Below, piece after piece: positions 7,401 through 22,400 of a stretch of 48,947 bases of DNA (its first letter is position 1; the number at the start of each line of letters is the position of its first letter). Location: positions 1-48,947 of the forward strand of contig CAZMXS010000034.1 of the NCBI GenBank assembly GCA_964570325.1. Direction: 5' to 3'. Origin of the DNA: CAZMXS01 sp964570325. GTDB taxonomy: Bacteria > Verrucomicrobiota > Kiritimatiellia > CAIQIC01 > CAZMXS01. Under the pieces are notes generated by a model. It did no database searches. It was not told where the DNA came from and saw only the letters and a list, made by a program, of their open reading frames with translations. The translations under genes and the position numbers were made by a program.

Positions 7401-10400
7401 ACCTGGGATGAGCTATCCTACTGGCATAACCGGTATTTCCCAGCCATTTCCGGCTATGTTCAGGCGCCGATTTACGGTATCCCGCTGCTGGCCTACTACC
7501 GTTTTGACGACGACGCCAGCAACATTGTGGACTTCGCGCACCTGCCGCGGAAGAGCGATTTCTTCGCCGGCACCAATTACTTCCTGCCGAACACGGCCGG
7601 CATGACGGCGACCAACCCGGCGATGTCCCTGCTGGGCACGGACGACGAGGATGACGACGAACTGCCCGAGTGGTGGGCGGAAATCCACAACCTCGACCAG
7701 TATCCGTCCTTTGCCTACGGACCGGAGTTCCTGTACTACCAGGAAGACTCCAACAACGTCGGGCGCGTCAGTTTCTTCAAGACCTTCCGCGCTTACGGCT
7801 CGATCGGCAACCAGTCCGGCTGGGCGCAGGCGGTGGACGACATCGTCTATCAACCGAAAGACCGCAGCCTGGGCAACGACGGCCAGTTCGCCGTCTTCAT
7901 GAAATACATCTACCTGCAGAAGACGCCGGAGGCGGCGACGTTGAACCTCTTCACGCCGGGGATGCAGTACACCGCGGCCTATGTCAATGGCCAGCGTGTG
8001 CCCGCGCCGGGCGGCGACACCAACCAGCAGCAGGTGCTCGACATCACGACCTACCTGCGCGCCGGCCGGAACATGATCTATGTCCGCTGCTCCAGCCTGT
8101 TGGATCTGTGGTACGACTATGCGCGCACGATTCCGGCCCTGCCGAACGCCGACGACCCGCACTTCGAGCGCGTGATCGGCAAGTTTGACGCCAGCCTGAC
8201 CGTGGACGGTGTCCCGCACATTGTGCGCGGCGACACCAGCCGGCTGGATCCGCGCGCCGTCTGGTTCGGCATGACCTGGTCCATGCTCTGGCACATGACC
8301 CACGCCCAGCTTGGCGATCCCGTGCTGCCCGACCGCGAGAATCGCTTCCTGCCGGGCAATCCGGATTATGGTGTGCCGTTCAACGCGGACGCGGACAACC
8401 TGAACGCGCTTTACGAGTTCTTCTGTGGCACCAACCCGCGCAAGGAGGAGTCCAACAACGAAGGCGTCTTCGACAGCCAGGAGGACTTCGACCGCGACGG
8501 CCTGCTCAACGGCGAGGAGCAGGCCCGGATGAGCGACCCGCGCCTGCCGGACACCGATGACGACGGCTTGGGCGACGCCCCGGACGCGGTGGGCGACAAC
8601 GATCCCGCCAGTTCGCTCAGCCCCGGCGTCTCGCGCGCGGTCATCCTCGGCGGCACGACCAACGACTATGTCGAGTTCCCGATGGCCAAGCGGTTTGCGT
8701 TGGATGCATGGACGCTGGAGGCATGGCTCCGGCCGGCGACCAACGAGACGGACGGCGGCGTGATCATCGAGCGCGCGGTTGGCCCGAACGGCGTCAACTA
8801 CGAGCTGGGGCTGGCCACCAACAACACCCCGTACGTTCGCTTTGTCGCCAACGATGGCGCGGTCGTCATGGCCACCAACGGCCTGGCGCTGGGCACGAAC
8901 TGGGCGCATCTGGCCGGCGTGTATGACGCCAACCGCCGCGAGTTGCGGCTCTATACCGGCGGCGTGCTTGCGGCATCGGCGGTGGTCGAGAAATCGCCGG
9001 CGATCTATGCCGGCGGCCCCGTGCATCAACGCATCGGCCGAGGCTTCGCCGGGGCGTTGGACGACCTGCGGATCTGGGGGACGGCCCGCACGGCGGCGGA
9101 GATTGCCGATCATTTCGAGGGCGCCCTGGTTGGCAACGAGGCCGGCCTGGCGGCCTACTACCGTTGCGACGACGGCACCAGCTTCCGGAGCGGCGCGCCG
9201 CTGGTCGGCACCAGCGCCAACAACGGCACCAACGGCTTGTTGCGCGTCAAGCCCTGGAGCTGGGGCCAGGTCGAGGACTACACCCGCCTTTACACCCGCG
9301 ACTGGTGGGAAAAGTGGACGCACGCCGCTTCATTTGTCGGCGCGTCCGCGTTTTCCGCCGACGGGGACGGCGCGTTGATCATCCCGCCCTCGCTGCGGGT
9401 GACGCTCTACCCGTCCGGCGCGGTCACCAGCGGCGCGCAGTGGGCGATCCAGGGCTACGGTTCCTGGCGCGATAGCGGCGTGGCGGTTTACGAGGGGTTG
9501 GCGCCGACGAACTACACGATCCTGTTCCGCTCGGTCTATGGCTGGACTTCGCCGTCGAACCGCACGGTTGGCCTGACCAACGGCATGATGACTTCGATCA
9601 GCGAGACCTACATCCGCAACGGCGGCGTGGTGGTCAACCTCCAGTTCAATGACAACAACTCGCACAGCGCGCTCTGGCCGATCAGCAATGCCCAGTGGCG
9701 CGTCAGCAACGGGCCGTGGCGCAACAGCGGCGAGGTGGTGGATAACCTGACGCCGGGCGAGTACCTGATTGAGTTCCGGTCCATCCCCGGCTGGAGCGAG
9801 CCGGCGCCGCTGACCATTCAGATCCTGTCCGGCGGGACCGGTATTTATATCGGCCAATACGAGCCGGCCTCCGGCAGTTTGCAAATTTTCATCAATCCGG
9901 AAACCGTGCGGACCAACGGCGCCATGTGGCGGACCGGCGCCAGCGGCTGGACCAACAGCGGCGCGATTGTCACCGGCCTGCCGCTGGGCACGAACACGGT
10001 CTATTTCAATAACGTACCGCCGGCGCTGACGCCGACCAACCTGTCCTTCTATCTGACCAATGCCACGGTCGTGCAAGGCGTCGGCACCTACACCGAGGTC
10101 GGCTACCTGCAGGTTATCCTGCTGCCGACCGGGGCGATTCCGGCCGGCGCGCAGTGGCGGGTGGATGGCGGGGTATGGCAAAACAGCGGGATGACCAACG
10201 CGCTGGCCGTCGGCATCCACCAGGTGGACTACCGCTCGATCTTTGGCTGGCGCGCGCCGAACACGGACAGCAACGTGCTCGTCCAGCGGCTCGAGCGGCT
10301 GGTCATCACCAACTACTACGTCGAGGGCGAGCGCTCGATCTCGGGCACGATTTACACCGAGTCCGACTGGGAGAACCTCGCGCCGTTCTGCGCGCCGCCG

Positions 10401-13400
10401 GGCGACTGCTCCGGCACGGGCACCATTGTCGTTGGTGTCTGGTACTATGAAGCCGACGCGATTGGCTCGCCGATCGCGCGTTGGATGGACTATGTCGCCA
10501 CCGGCCCGCTGCCGTTTTCGCCGACCAACACCTATAATTACGTGATCAACCGGCTGGACCCGCGCGGCGACGACATCGTCCCCGGCTACAAGCTGCAGGC
10601 GTGGATTGACGCCAACGCCAACGGCCGCTACGAGATCGGCGAGCCGCGCAGCCAGATCCAGTCCTTCTGGATGGGCGACGAGAACCGTGAGTCGGTGAAC
10701 CTGACGATCAAGGATGACCAGGATGTGGACGGCCTGCCCGATTTCTGGGAGGTCCACTGGTTCGGCAACCTGGCGCAGACCGCGACAATTGACTACGATC
10801 GCGACGGCCTGAACAACGGCCAGGAATATTTCCTCTCGCAGTCCAGCAATGTGCTGGCCACGATCAATCCGGCCGATTACGACAGCGACGACGACGGAAT
10901 GGATGATTTCTGGGAGTATGAGCGGTTCCTGAACAACCACGGGCTGAATCCTTGTAACTGGGACGCCACCGGCGACCTGGACGGCGACGCGCTCTCCAAC
11001 CTGCGCGAGTACCTGGGCATGGACGACACTCCGCGACTCTTCCAGGATCCGACGGCCGCGCCCGGCGTCGCCACAACCAACATCCTCAGCTACGACTGGA
11101 TGAACCCGCTCAACTACGACACCGACAATGACGGCCTGGTGGACAGCTTCGAGTGCGCGTGGTACGCCCCCTTGAGCGGGATCAGTCCGCTGGGCACCAA
11201 CAACAACATGGCCGCCGACCCGGACGTGGACGGTCTGACCAGCTACCGCGAGCAATGCCTGTTAATGCAATTCCGCCAGGGCGGCTCGAATGACATCTGG
11301 ACGCTGGGCACCAACGCGCTGCCGCGCGTCGCTACCAACGGCATCCGCGGCCTGTCGCCAAAACTCGCGCTGGGCGCGACCAACCTGACGCTGGAGGCGG
11401 ATCTCGCGGCCCTGCGCCAGCACGCCTGGACCGACCCGGCCAACCCGGATACGGACGGCGATATCCTGCCGGACGGCTGGGAACTGGAGTTCAATCTCGA
11501 CCCCAAGAGCGTGATCGGCAACGACGGCAAGTTCGGCGACCCCGACGCGGACGGCTTGCTGAACTACGAAGAGTATTACGGCCAGGACGGCTACCGCTTC
11601 ACGACCCGCCCTTATGTCAACGGCACCGGTGACGAGACCAATCCGAAAGAGCATAACTGGCGGCCGGACTCGACCTACACCTGGCGCTGGTACTCCACGA
11701 ACGCCGCCGATCCGACGATTACCGACCCGCGCGTCGGCAAGGGGACGCAGCGCGCTGAGACACTGGGCAGCGCGCAGCCGACGATCTCGCTGGGCACGGA
11801 CTGGGGGCTTGATTCCGACGATGACGGGCTCAACGACAACATCGAGATTCATCCGCCGGCCGGTACGCCGGCATCAAGCCCGGTGTACTCGTGCGACCCG
11901 TTCATCCCGCGCGCGGCGCTGATCACGGCTGCGGCCGGCATCCTGATCCCCGATCCCGAGCCGGCCACCAACGGCGTGCGTGAAGACCTGCAGCGGCGCG
12001 ACTGGACGATCGAGTGCATGGTCAAATTGCTGGGCACCAACCTCAACGGCTTCCTGTTTAACTTCCAGACCTACGCCGGCGGCGCCCGGACTGTTTACAG
12101 CCTGGCATTGGTCGGCAACCGGCCAGTCCTCGCCTCGCACAACAGCGACGGCGCGGTCTATACGTTGACCGCAAATGCCCTGCCCACCAACCAGTGGATC
12201 CACCTGGCCGGCGTCTGGAGCCATGCCAACAACGATCTCGAACTGTATCTCGACGGCATTCTCTTCCAGGGACAGGCGGTTTATGGCGAATGCGCTTCGA
12301 GCCTGATGCTGCCGGCGACCAACGCGCTGGCGCTGGCGGTCTCGCCGGACGGTTCGTTTGTCAACCAGCTCTACCTCGACGAAGTCCGCATCTGGGGGCT
12401 GGCCCGGACGCCGGCGCTGATCAATGCCTATGCGCGCCAGCTCGCGCCCGCGGCCAACGGCGATGACGTCTGGATTGACAATTACTGCGCGCAGTACTAT
12501 GGCCAGAACGACACGCTGCTGGTCAACGGCGGCACGCTGTTTGAGGGCGAGCCGGGTATTCCGCTTTCGAATGTATATCGCGCCGGCGCGAGTTATTGGA
12601 TTGACAACGGTGACGCACAATACAACCAGGCCAACGACGTTGTACTGGTCGGCGGCACCAACCTGGTCGAGGGGCTCAATGGCACGGCGGTCGCGAGTGT
12701 CCTGTACAACGACAAGGACCAGAGCGGCGGGTTCACCCGTAACAGCCTGCTGGCCTACTACCGCTTTGACGACGGCGGCACGTCAGCGGAAGACTTCGCC
12801 CGTCGGGCCAAGTCCGGCTTGCTGGGCGCGACGGATGAGAACTACCTCTTTGGCGACCGCGGCTATGCCCTGCCGACCAACGCTTTCAACTGGGTGACCA
12901 ACGGCGCGGCCCCGGTGTTGGGCTGCGACCAATTCGGCGCCGACGACTCGGACGGCGATGGGATGCCTGACGCCTGGGAGGTGGTCAACCGCCTCAACCC
13001 GTATGATGACGGAGCGGGCGAGGAGACCGCCCCCGGTCTTAAGAACGGCCCGAACGGCCCGCTCGGCGATCCCGACGGCGATGGCTTGCTCAACCTCTAT
13101 GAATACCACGCCGGCACGAACCCGCGCGCCCAGAACTCCGATGGCGACGAGACGCCGGACACGCAGGAGGACCGCGATGGCGACCTGGTGGTAAACATCA
13201 TCGAACAGAGTCTTGGCAGCCGGCCGGATATTGTGGACACGGACGATGACGGCCTGACGGACAGCGAGGAGCAGTCCCGCGGCTCCGCCCCGGATGACCC
13301 AACCGACCCGCCGACCTCGCGCGCCGTCCGGTTCGGCGGCGACGCGACCGACTATCTGGAGGTGCCGGTGTCCTTCAAACAACGGCTCACTTCGTGGACG

Positions 13401-16400
13401 CTGGAGGCCTGGGTCAACCCGGACAGCGTCGCCGGCGGCGCCGGCACGATCATCCGCCGTGTCGTGCAGGAGGTCGGCGGCACCAATGCGCTCAACTTCC
13501 TGCTCGGCATCGAACCCGACGGATCGGGCGGCCTGCGCGCCTATGCCGGCTATGTGCTGACCGACGGCCGCGCGTTCCTGCAGAGCGGCGGCGCGATCGC
13601 GACCGGCGTCTGGACGCACGTCGCGGCCAGCTATAACGGCGATGCCGCCATGCTGATCATCTATACCAACGGGTGGATCGCGGCGACCAACAACACGTTC
13701 AACGAGGCCCCCCCGATCAACGGCCTGGGCGGCCAGACCTTTGTCCGGATCGGCGAGGATTTCGGCGGTCTGGTTGATGAACTACGGATCTGGAACTCGG
13801 CCCGCCTCGGGCACGACATCTCGAACGGGATGTACAAGGCGTTTGCGACCACGGACACCAACTTGGCGCACAACTTCCGCTTCGACGACGGCCAGGCCAA
13901 CACCAATGCGATCCCGTTCGGCCTCTACCATCAACCGCACGGGGCGCAGGACTTCACCTACACGGCGGACTGGAACCAGCAGTGGCGGCACGCCGCGGCG
14001 GCCCACGGCAACGTCACGTTCTTCGAACCGGGCGCGATCGTTCCGCCGCCGAGCCTGCGGGTCACCCTTTACCCGACCGCCGCGATCCAGGCCGGCGCGC
14101 AGTGGTCCGTGGACGGCGGAGCCTGGCAGAACAGCGGCACGATCCGCTACGATTTGGAGGCCGGTGCGCACACCATCCTCTACAAGTCGCTCAGCGGCTG
14201 GACCGCGCCGACCAACGAGACCGTCATCCTGTCCAACGCCGTTGCGACCGCGCTCAGCCGGGTTTACCTGGCGAACGGCCGCCTGCGGGTGACAATCGAG
14301 CCCGAAGAAGTCCGGCTGGCCGGCGCCCAGTGGCGCGTGGACCTCGGCGCCTGGACCAACAGCGGCGCGACCATCACCAACCTTTCACCGGGCGCGCACT
14401 TGGTGGACTTCCTGCCGGTCGCGGGCTGGTCTGAGCCGCCGGCCGAGAGCATCTTCATCCCCGAGGGCCAGTTGGTGGACATCCCGCGCAGTTACTCGCC
14501 GACTTACGGTTACCTCTGCGTCACCATCGAGCCGAGCAACGCGGTTGCGGCCGGCGCGCAATGGCGCGTGATGGGCGGCGGCTGGCAGGCCAGCGGCGTG
14601 ACGAACCTGCTGCGGACCGGCGTTTACACGGTGGACTTTGCGCCGGTCGCCAACTGGATCACGCCGGAGGCGCTGACCAACGCGGTGGTCCAGTCCGGGG
14701 TGGTCACGCGCATCACCGCGGTGTACCGTGAGGGTATCCAGTCGGCCTCCGGCTCCATCGAAAACCGTTCGGTTTGGCAGAATGTTTCGCCGTGGGCGCT
14801 GCCGCCGGGCGATGGCTCCGCCACCGGCCAGGTTATGGTGGGCGTCTGGAGCATGTACAGCGAGGTCAAGGGCCTGCCGCAGTACCGCACGTTCCTGAAC
14901 GCCACCAACCCGCTGCCGTTCGGCTATGGCGCGACCTTCAGCTACGTCATCGGGCCGCTGGCCTACCTGCGGGCGCCGATGCCGAACCATCCGGACGAGG
15001 TGTATCTGCTGAAAGCCTGGATTGACGGCAACGCCAACGGCGAATTTGAAGAGGGCGAACCGAGCAGCGAGACCGTTTCCTTCCAGTTCTACGAGGCTAT
15101 GGGCTCGGCCCCCAACATCAACGTGACGGTCGTGGATGACCTCGACGGCGACGGCCTGCCCGACTGGTGGGAGATCCACTGGTTCGGCAACACCGCCCAG
15201 GCCGCGGCCGGCGACTACGACCGCGACGGCTTGAGCAACCTCCAGGAATACAACCTGGCGATGAGCACCAACCTGCTCGCCGCGCTCAACCCCGCGCACT
15301 ATGACAGCGACGCCGACGGCATGGATGATTTGTGGGAGTACGAGCGCTTCATTGGCGGCCTGGGCCTGAACCCGACCACCAATGACGCGGCCGGCGACCT
15401 CGATGGCGAGGGCCTCTCCAATATCCGCGAGTACAACGGTATGGATCAGTTGCCGCGGATCACCCAGGATCCAAAGGCTGCCGTCGGCATCGCGACCACC
15501 AATATCATCAGCACCGACGCGCTCAACGCGATGGATGTTGACACCGACAACGACGGCCTGATTGACAGCTTCGAGGCCGCCTGGTATGACCCGGCTGGCG
15601 GGATCAATCCGCGCGGGACAAACGACAACAAAGCCGCCGACAGCGATCACGACGGCCTGCCGCACTACCGCGAACAATGCCTCCTGCCGCAACTGGCGCA
15701 AGGCGGTTCCAACGACGTCTGGTCGCTCGGCACCAATGCGTTCCCGGTCATGAATCTCAACGGTCTCCGAGCTTTTAGCCCGAAACTGCTGCTGGGCGCG
15801 ACCAACGCGTTGTTTGTGGATGACATCGCCGCCCTGCGCAACCACGCGTGGACCTGCCCGACGGCGCACGACACCGATGGCGATCTGCTCCCGGACGGCT
15901 GGGAAGTCGAGTTCAATCTCGACCCGCGCAGCGCGATCGGCGCCAACGGGTTCGGCGGCGATCCCGACGGCGACACGCTCCTGAATTGGCAGGAGTACCT
16001 GGGCCAGGATGGCAATCGCCTGACCAACAGCCCGTACATCAGCGGCACCGGCGACGAGACCAACCCGAAGGAGCACAACGTCCGACCCGACAGCACCGGC
16101 CCCGGCCCGGGGATTGCGCGGCCCGTCGTGGCGACAAATTACTGGGTGCAGCACGCTGACTCCCCGACGAACGGCACGCTCGGCTCGGCCCGCCCGACGG
16201 CCAGCCTGGGTGTGGACTCCGGCGTGGACACGGATGACGACGGCCTGCCCGACAACGTCGAAATCCAGATGGAATATGCTGCTCTCGGTGTGGATCCGAG
16301 CCCGGTGCACTCCATGTCGCCCTTCATCAAGCGCGCCGCCCGCATCACGGCGACCAACGGCATCCCGATTCCGGATCCGGAAGGTACGGCGGCTCGCGGC

Positions 16401-19400
16401 TACAGCCCGCTCTTGCACGCCCGCGACTGGACGGTGGAGTGCTATGTTAAGTTGTTGGACCCGGATATGAGCGGCGCGCTAATCCGCAATGTCGGGCCGA
16501 CCGCAGGCGGGCCGATCAGCTATGAACTCGCCCTCACGGGCAACGTGGCCGTGATCCAATTCCAGACCGTTGCCGGCTACCTCTACAAAGTCGTTGGGCC
16601 CGAACTGCCGACCAACCGCTGGATTCACCTGGCCGGCGTGTGGAACGACATGGACAACAGCCTGGCGCTCTACGTGGATGGCGTCTTCGTGCAGGAGCAG
16701 CGGGTCACGGAGGAGGCGCAGACGATCCAGTTGTATCCGTCCGCTGAACCGGTCCGGATCGGCGTCTCCGATGCCGCGACCTTCGTCAACAAGCTGTTCA
16801 TGGACGAAATCCGCATCTGGGGCGCGGCGCGCACGGCGGATGAGATCGAGCGCTACCGCACGCGGCTGGCGCCGCAGAACGCGACGAACCTCCTGGCTTA
16901 TTACCGGTTCGACGACGGCGGCACGACGGCGGAGGACTTCACCCGCAAGGCCCAGAACGGGTTGCTTGGCGCGGTGTCGGTGAACTACACGTACGGCGAC
17001 CGCGGTTGGGCTTTGTCGAACGGGTTTGCGTTCGTGACCAACGACTTCGCGCCGGTGTTGGGCGTGGATTACCGCGGCGCGGACGATGCGGATGGCGACG
17101 GGATGCCGGACGATTGGGAGATGGTCAACCACCTCGACCCGAATTCGGCTGACGGCGTCAATGGGGCGTGGGGCGATTTGGACGGCGACGGTCTGGTGAA
17201 CATCTACGAGTTCTGGGCCGACACGAACCCGCGCGCGTGGGACACCGACCAGAACGGCGTCTATGATACGCAGGAGGATCGCGACGGCGACACGGTGGTT
17301 AACGTGACCGAGCAGGCGCTCGGCAGCCGGCCGGACATCGTGGACACGGATGACGACAGCTTGGCGGACAATGAGGAACAATCCGCCGGCACGAATCCGG
17401 CCGACCCGATGGATCCGCCGGTGTCGCGCGCGTTGGAGTTCGGCGGCGCGCCGTCCGATTACCTGGAAGTCCCGATCGCGTTCAGCCAGCGACTGATGAA
17501 TTGGACGATCGAGGCCTGGGTCAACCCGACGAATGTCGCCGATGGCGCCGGTGTGATCCTCGAGCGCGTCGTCCAGAACCTGGGCGGCGGCACGAACGCC
17601 ATCAACTACATGCTGGGCTTGGAGGCCGACGGCTTGGGTGGGCTGCGCGCCTACGCGGGGTACGTGTTGGCCGACGGCCAGCGCTTTGTGCTTAGCGGCG
17701 GAACGATCGCGGCCGGAACCTGGACGCATATCGCGGCCACCTATAACAATTCGGCGGCCACCTTGGTGATCTCCACCACCGGCCAGGGCGCGGCGGCCAC
17801 GCGCGCCTTCAACCTCGCGCCGCCGATGAACGGCAAGGGCGGCGAGACCTTTGTGCGGATCGGCCCGGACTTCGGTGGCCGGATTGACGAGGTCCGGCTA
17901 TGGAACGTCGCGCGCACCGCGCTTGAGGTCACCAACAACCTGAACCGCGGGCTCTCGATGGGCACGACCAACCTCGTGCACAGCTTCCGGTTCGATGACA
18001 GCGAGGCCAACACCAACGCCTTCCCATTCGGCATCTACCACCAGCCGCAGGGGGCGCAGGACTTCATGTTCGTGAACGACTGGAACGAGCAGTGGCGGCA
18101 CGCCGCCCGCAAAGCCGGCGCGGTCCGGTTTGTCGAGCCGGGCGCGATCCTGCCGCCGCCGAACCTGCGCGTGATCTTGCTGCCGGAGGAGGCCGCGCTG
18201 GCCGGCGCGCGCTGGTCCGTGGACGGCGGGCAGACCTGGAATAACAGCGGCGCAACGCTGCACAACCTGGTCGCGGGCACCAACGAGGTGCTTTACAGCA
18301 TTGTTGCCGGCTGGACGGCCCCGGCGACCGAACGGATCGTGTTGACCAACGGCACGGTAACCACGCTGAACCGGACCTACCTGCGCAATGGCAGCCTGCA
18401 GATCTTCCTCGAACCGCCGCTGGCGCGCGACCAGGGCGCGCAGTGGCGCGTGGACGGCGGCGGCTGGACCAACAGCGGCGTCGTGGTCACCAACCTGGCT
18501 CCGGGCCCGCACACGGTGGACTTCAAGACCATTGATGGTTGGGAGGCGCCGTCGAGCACCAACCTGGTCCTTAGCGAGGCCTACGCGCTCATCCGGACCT
18601 ATTACTATGAGGCGAGCGAGGGCTTCCTGGTCGTCACCATCCTGCCGACCAACGCGATCGCCGCCGGCGCCCAGTGGCGCCTTGACGGCGGCGTCTGGCA
18701 GGCGAGCGGCGTCACGAACATCGTTCGCAGCGGGACGCACACGGTTGAGTTCCTGGCGATTCCGGGCTGGACCGCTCCGGCGGCGTTCACCAACGTCGCG
18801 ATCCTCCGTGGCGCGACCAATTCCGTGACCGGCATTTACCAACAGGGGGTGCAGTCCATCTCCGGCTATGTCTTCAACGAGTCGCTGTGGGACAATCTCG
18901 GCGTGCACAGCCTGCCGCCGGGCGACGGCACCGGCACCGGCACGGTCATCGTCGGTATCTGGAACTATGGCTCGTCGCTGATCGGCGCGCCGATTCTGGG
19001 CTACAGCGCCAGCTTGTTGACGACGAACCTGCCGTTTGCCGCGCCCGACGGGCTCCCGTACACGATTGAGCACGTTGCCGTGAAGGGCACGATCGAGATT
19101 CCCGGCTACACGCTGATGGCGTGGATTGACGGCAACGCCAACGGCGCCTATGAGCTCGGCGAGCCGCGCAGCGGCGGCCAGGATTTCTCCATGTTGAGCG
19201 AAGCGGGACTCTCCGCCGTCAATGTGACCATCGGCGACGACGCCAACACCAACAACCTGCCGGATTGGTGGGAGGCGCACTGGTTCCGCAATCTTGACCA
19301 GCGCGCGGCCGATGACTACGACCGCGACGGCCTGTCGAATGGCGAGGAATACCAGCTTTCGATCAGCACCAACCTGCTTGCCGCGCTCAACCCGGCGCAC

Positions 19401-22400
19401 TTCGACAGTGACGGTGACGGCATGGACGACTGGTGGGAGTACGCGCACTTCGCTCGCGGGCGCGGCCTGATTCCGACCACCAACGACGCCACTGGCGACG
19501 TGGACGGCGAGGGTCTGTCGAACTACCGCGAATACCTTGGCCTCGACGATTTGCCGCGGATTGCCCAGAATCCGCTTAAAGCCGCCGGTATCGCCGTGAC
19601 CAACATCCTCAGCTCGGATGCGCTCAACCCGCGCGATATTGACACGGATAATGACGGTTTGGTGGACAGCTTCGAGTTTGCCTGGTATGCCCCGGCCGCG
19701 GGCATCCGGCCGCTGGGCACCAACGACAACCTGGCCGCTGACTCCGATCAGGATGGCATGACGCACTACCGCGAGCAGTGCCTCTTGCTCCAATTCCGCG
19801 AGGGTGCGACCAACGACATCTGGTCCGACGGCACCAATGGCTGGCCGGGCGTGGATGCCGACGGCATTCGCGCCTTCGTGCCCAAAGTGGCTTTGGGCGC
19901 CACGAACCTGCTGCTGACCAACGATATCCTGGCCCTGCGTGGCCACGCCTGGACCGATCCGGCGGACTGGGACACGGATGACGACCTCTTGCCGGATGGT
20001 TGGGAAGTGGAGTTTGCTCTTGATCCGCGCGATGCCACCGGCGACGACGGCTTCTGGGGCGACCCCGACGGTGACACGCTGATCAACCAGCAGGAGTTCC
20101 TGGGCCAGGACGGCAATCGCAACACGAACAATCCGTATGTCAGCGGCACCGGCGACGAGACCAATCCGAACGAACACAACGTCCGGCCTGACAGCACCGG
20201 CGTCGGCCCCGGAATCGCGCGTCCGACGCTGCCCGCCAATTACTGGTATGACTATGGGGCTTGGCCGACCAACGGCACGCTCGGCGCGGCGCTACCGACG
20301 CTCAGTATGGGAACCGACTTCGGCCTGGATACGGACGACGACGGCCTGGCGGACCAGGTCGAAATCCAGATGGAATACCTGGCCCTCGGCGTGGACCCGA
20401 GCCCGGTCCACTCGATGTCGCCCTTCATCAAACGCGCCGCCCGTGTCACGGATGTCAATGGTATCCTGATCCCGGATCCGGAGGGCAGCCTGACGCGCGG
20501 TTACAGCCCGCTGCTGCATAAGCGCGACTGGACGGTGGAGTGCTACGTCAAGCTGACCGGCACGAACCTGAACGGCGCGCTGGTGTATAACCCGGGTCCG
20601 CTGGGACTGGGTGACATCAGCTACGCGCTGGTGCTCTCCAATAACCAGGTGTTCGTCATGTTTAACACCCTCGGCGGGTTCCTTTACAAGACGGCCGGCC
20701 CGGTGCTGCCGCCAAACCGGTGGATTCATCTTGCCGGTGTTTGGGACCATGGCAACAACAGCCTTGGCCTTTACGTGGACGGCATTTTCGTACAGGAGCA
20801 GCGAGTTTACGAGGACGCGCTTTCCAGCCGGTTCTACCTGTCCGGCGGCCAGCCGCGCCTGGGCTGGGATCCGTCCGGTTCCCTGGTCAACCGGCTCTAT
20901 CTGGATGAAGTTCGCATCTGGGGCGCGGCGCGCACGGCGGATGAGATCGAGCGCTACCGCACGCGGCTGGCGCCGCAGAACGCGACGAACCTCCTGGCTT
21001 ATTACCGGTTCGACGACGGCGGCACGACGGCGGAGGACTTCACCCGCAAGGCCCAGAACGGGTTGCTTGGCGCGGTGTCGGTGAACTACACGTACGGCGA
21101 CCGCGGTTGGGCTTTGTCGAACGGGTTTGCGTTCGTGACCAACGACTTCGCGCCGGTGTTGGGCGTGGATTACCGCGGCGCGGACGATGCGGATGGCGAC
21201 GGGATGCCGGACGATTGGGAGATGGTCAACCACCTCGACCCGAATTCGGCTGACGGCGTCAATGGGGCGTGGGGCGATTTGGACGGCGACGGTCTGGTGA
21301 ACATCTACGAGTTCTGGGCCGACACGAACCCGCGCGCGTGGGACACCGACCAGAACGGGGTTTTCGACACGCAGGAGGATCGCGACGGCGATTTCGTGGT
21401 CAACGTGACCGAGCAGGCGCTCGGCAGCCGGCCGGACATGGTGGATACGGATGATGACGGGCTGACCGACGACGAGGAACGCGCCGCCGGCACGAACCCG
21501 GCTGACCCGGCCGATCCGCCAGTGTCGCGCGCGTTGCATTTCGCGGGCGGAACCAATGACTACCTCGACATCCCGATCAATCTCGGCCAGCGCTTAATGA
21601 ACTGGACCGTCGAGGCCTGGGTCAATCCGACCAACGTGGCCGAGGGCGCCGGTGTGATCCTCGAGCGTGTGGTCCAGAACCTGGGCGGCGGCACGAACGC
21701 GATCAACTATGTGTTGGGCCTGGAGGCCGACGGACTGGGTGGGTTGCGCGCCTACGCCGGTTATGTGCTGGCCGATGGGCAGGCGTTCATCCTGCGCGGC
21801 GGCGCCATCGCCACCGGCGCCTGGACGCATCTGGCCGCGAGCTACGACAACACCAACTCGACGCTGGCTATCTACACCAACGGCCAGGTCGCGGTTATGA
21901 CCAATGGCTTCAACCGGGCCCCGCCGATGAATGGCAAGGGCGGCGAGACGTATGTTCGGATCGGCGCTGATTTCGGCGGCCGGCTTGATGAGTTGCGCCT
22001 ATGGGGCGTCGCCCGCTCCGAGGCGGACGTCAGTAACAACATTAACCGGGCGCTGTCGGCCGGCACGAGCAATCTGGTGCACAGTTTCCGGTTCGATGAT
22101 AGCCAAGCCAACACCAACGTTCTGCCGTTCGGCCCATTCCATCAGCCGTGGGGCGCGCAGGACTTCATGTATGCCCGGGATTGGAACGACCAGTGGCGGC
22201 ACGCGGCCATGCTGCGCGGCGCGGTGGAATTCGTTGAACCCGGCGCGATCCTGCCGCCGCCGAGCCTGCGCATCATCCTGCAGCCGGCCGAGGCGGTCGC
22301 GGAGGGCGCGCGCTGGTCGCTCGATGGCGGCCAGACCTGGAACAACAGCGGCGACACGCTGCATAACCTGTTCGCGGGCACGAACGCGGTGATCTACACC

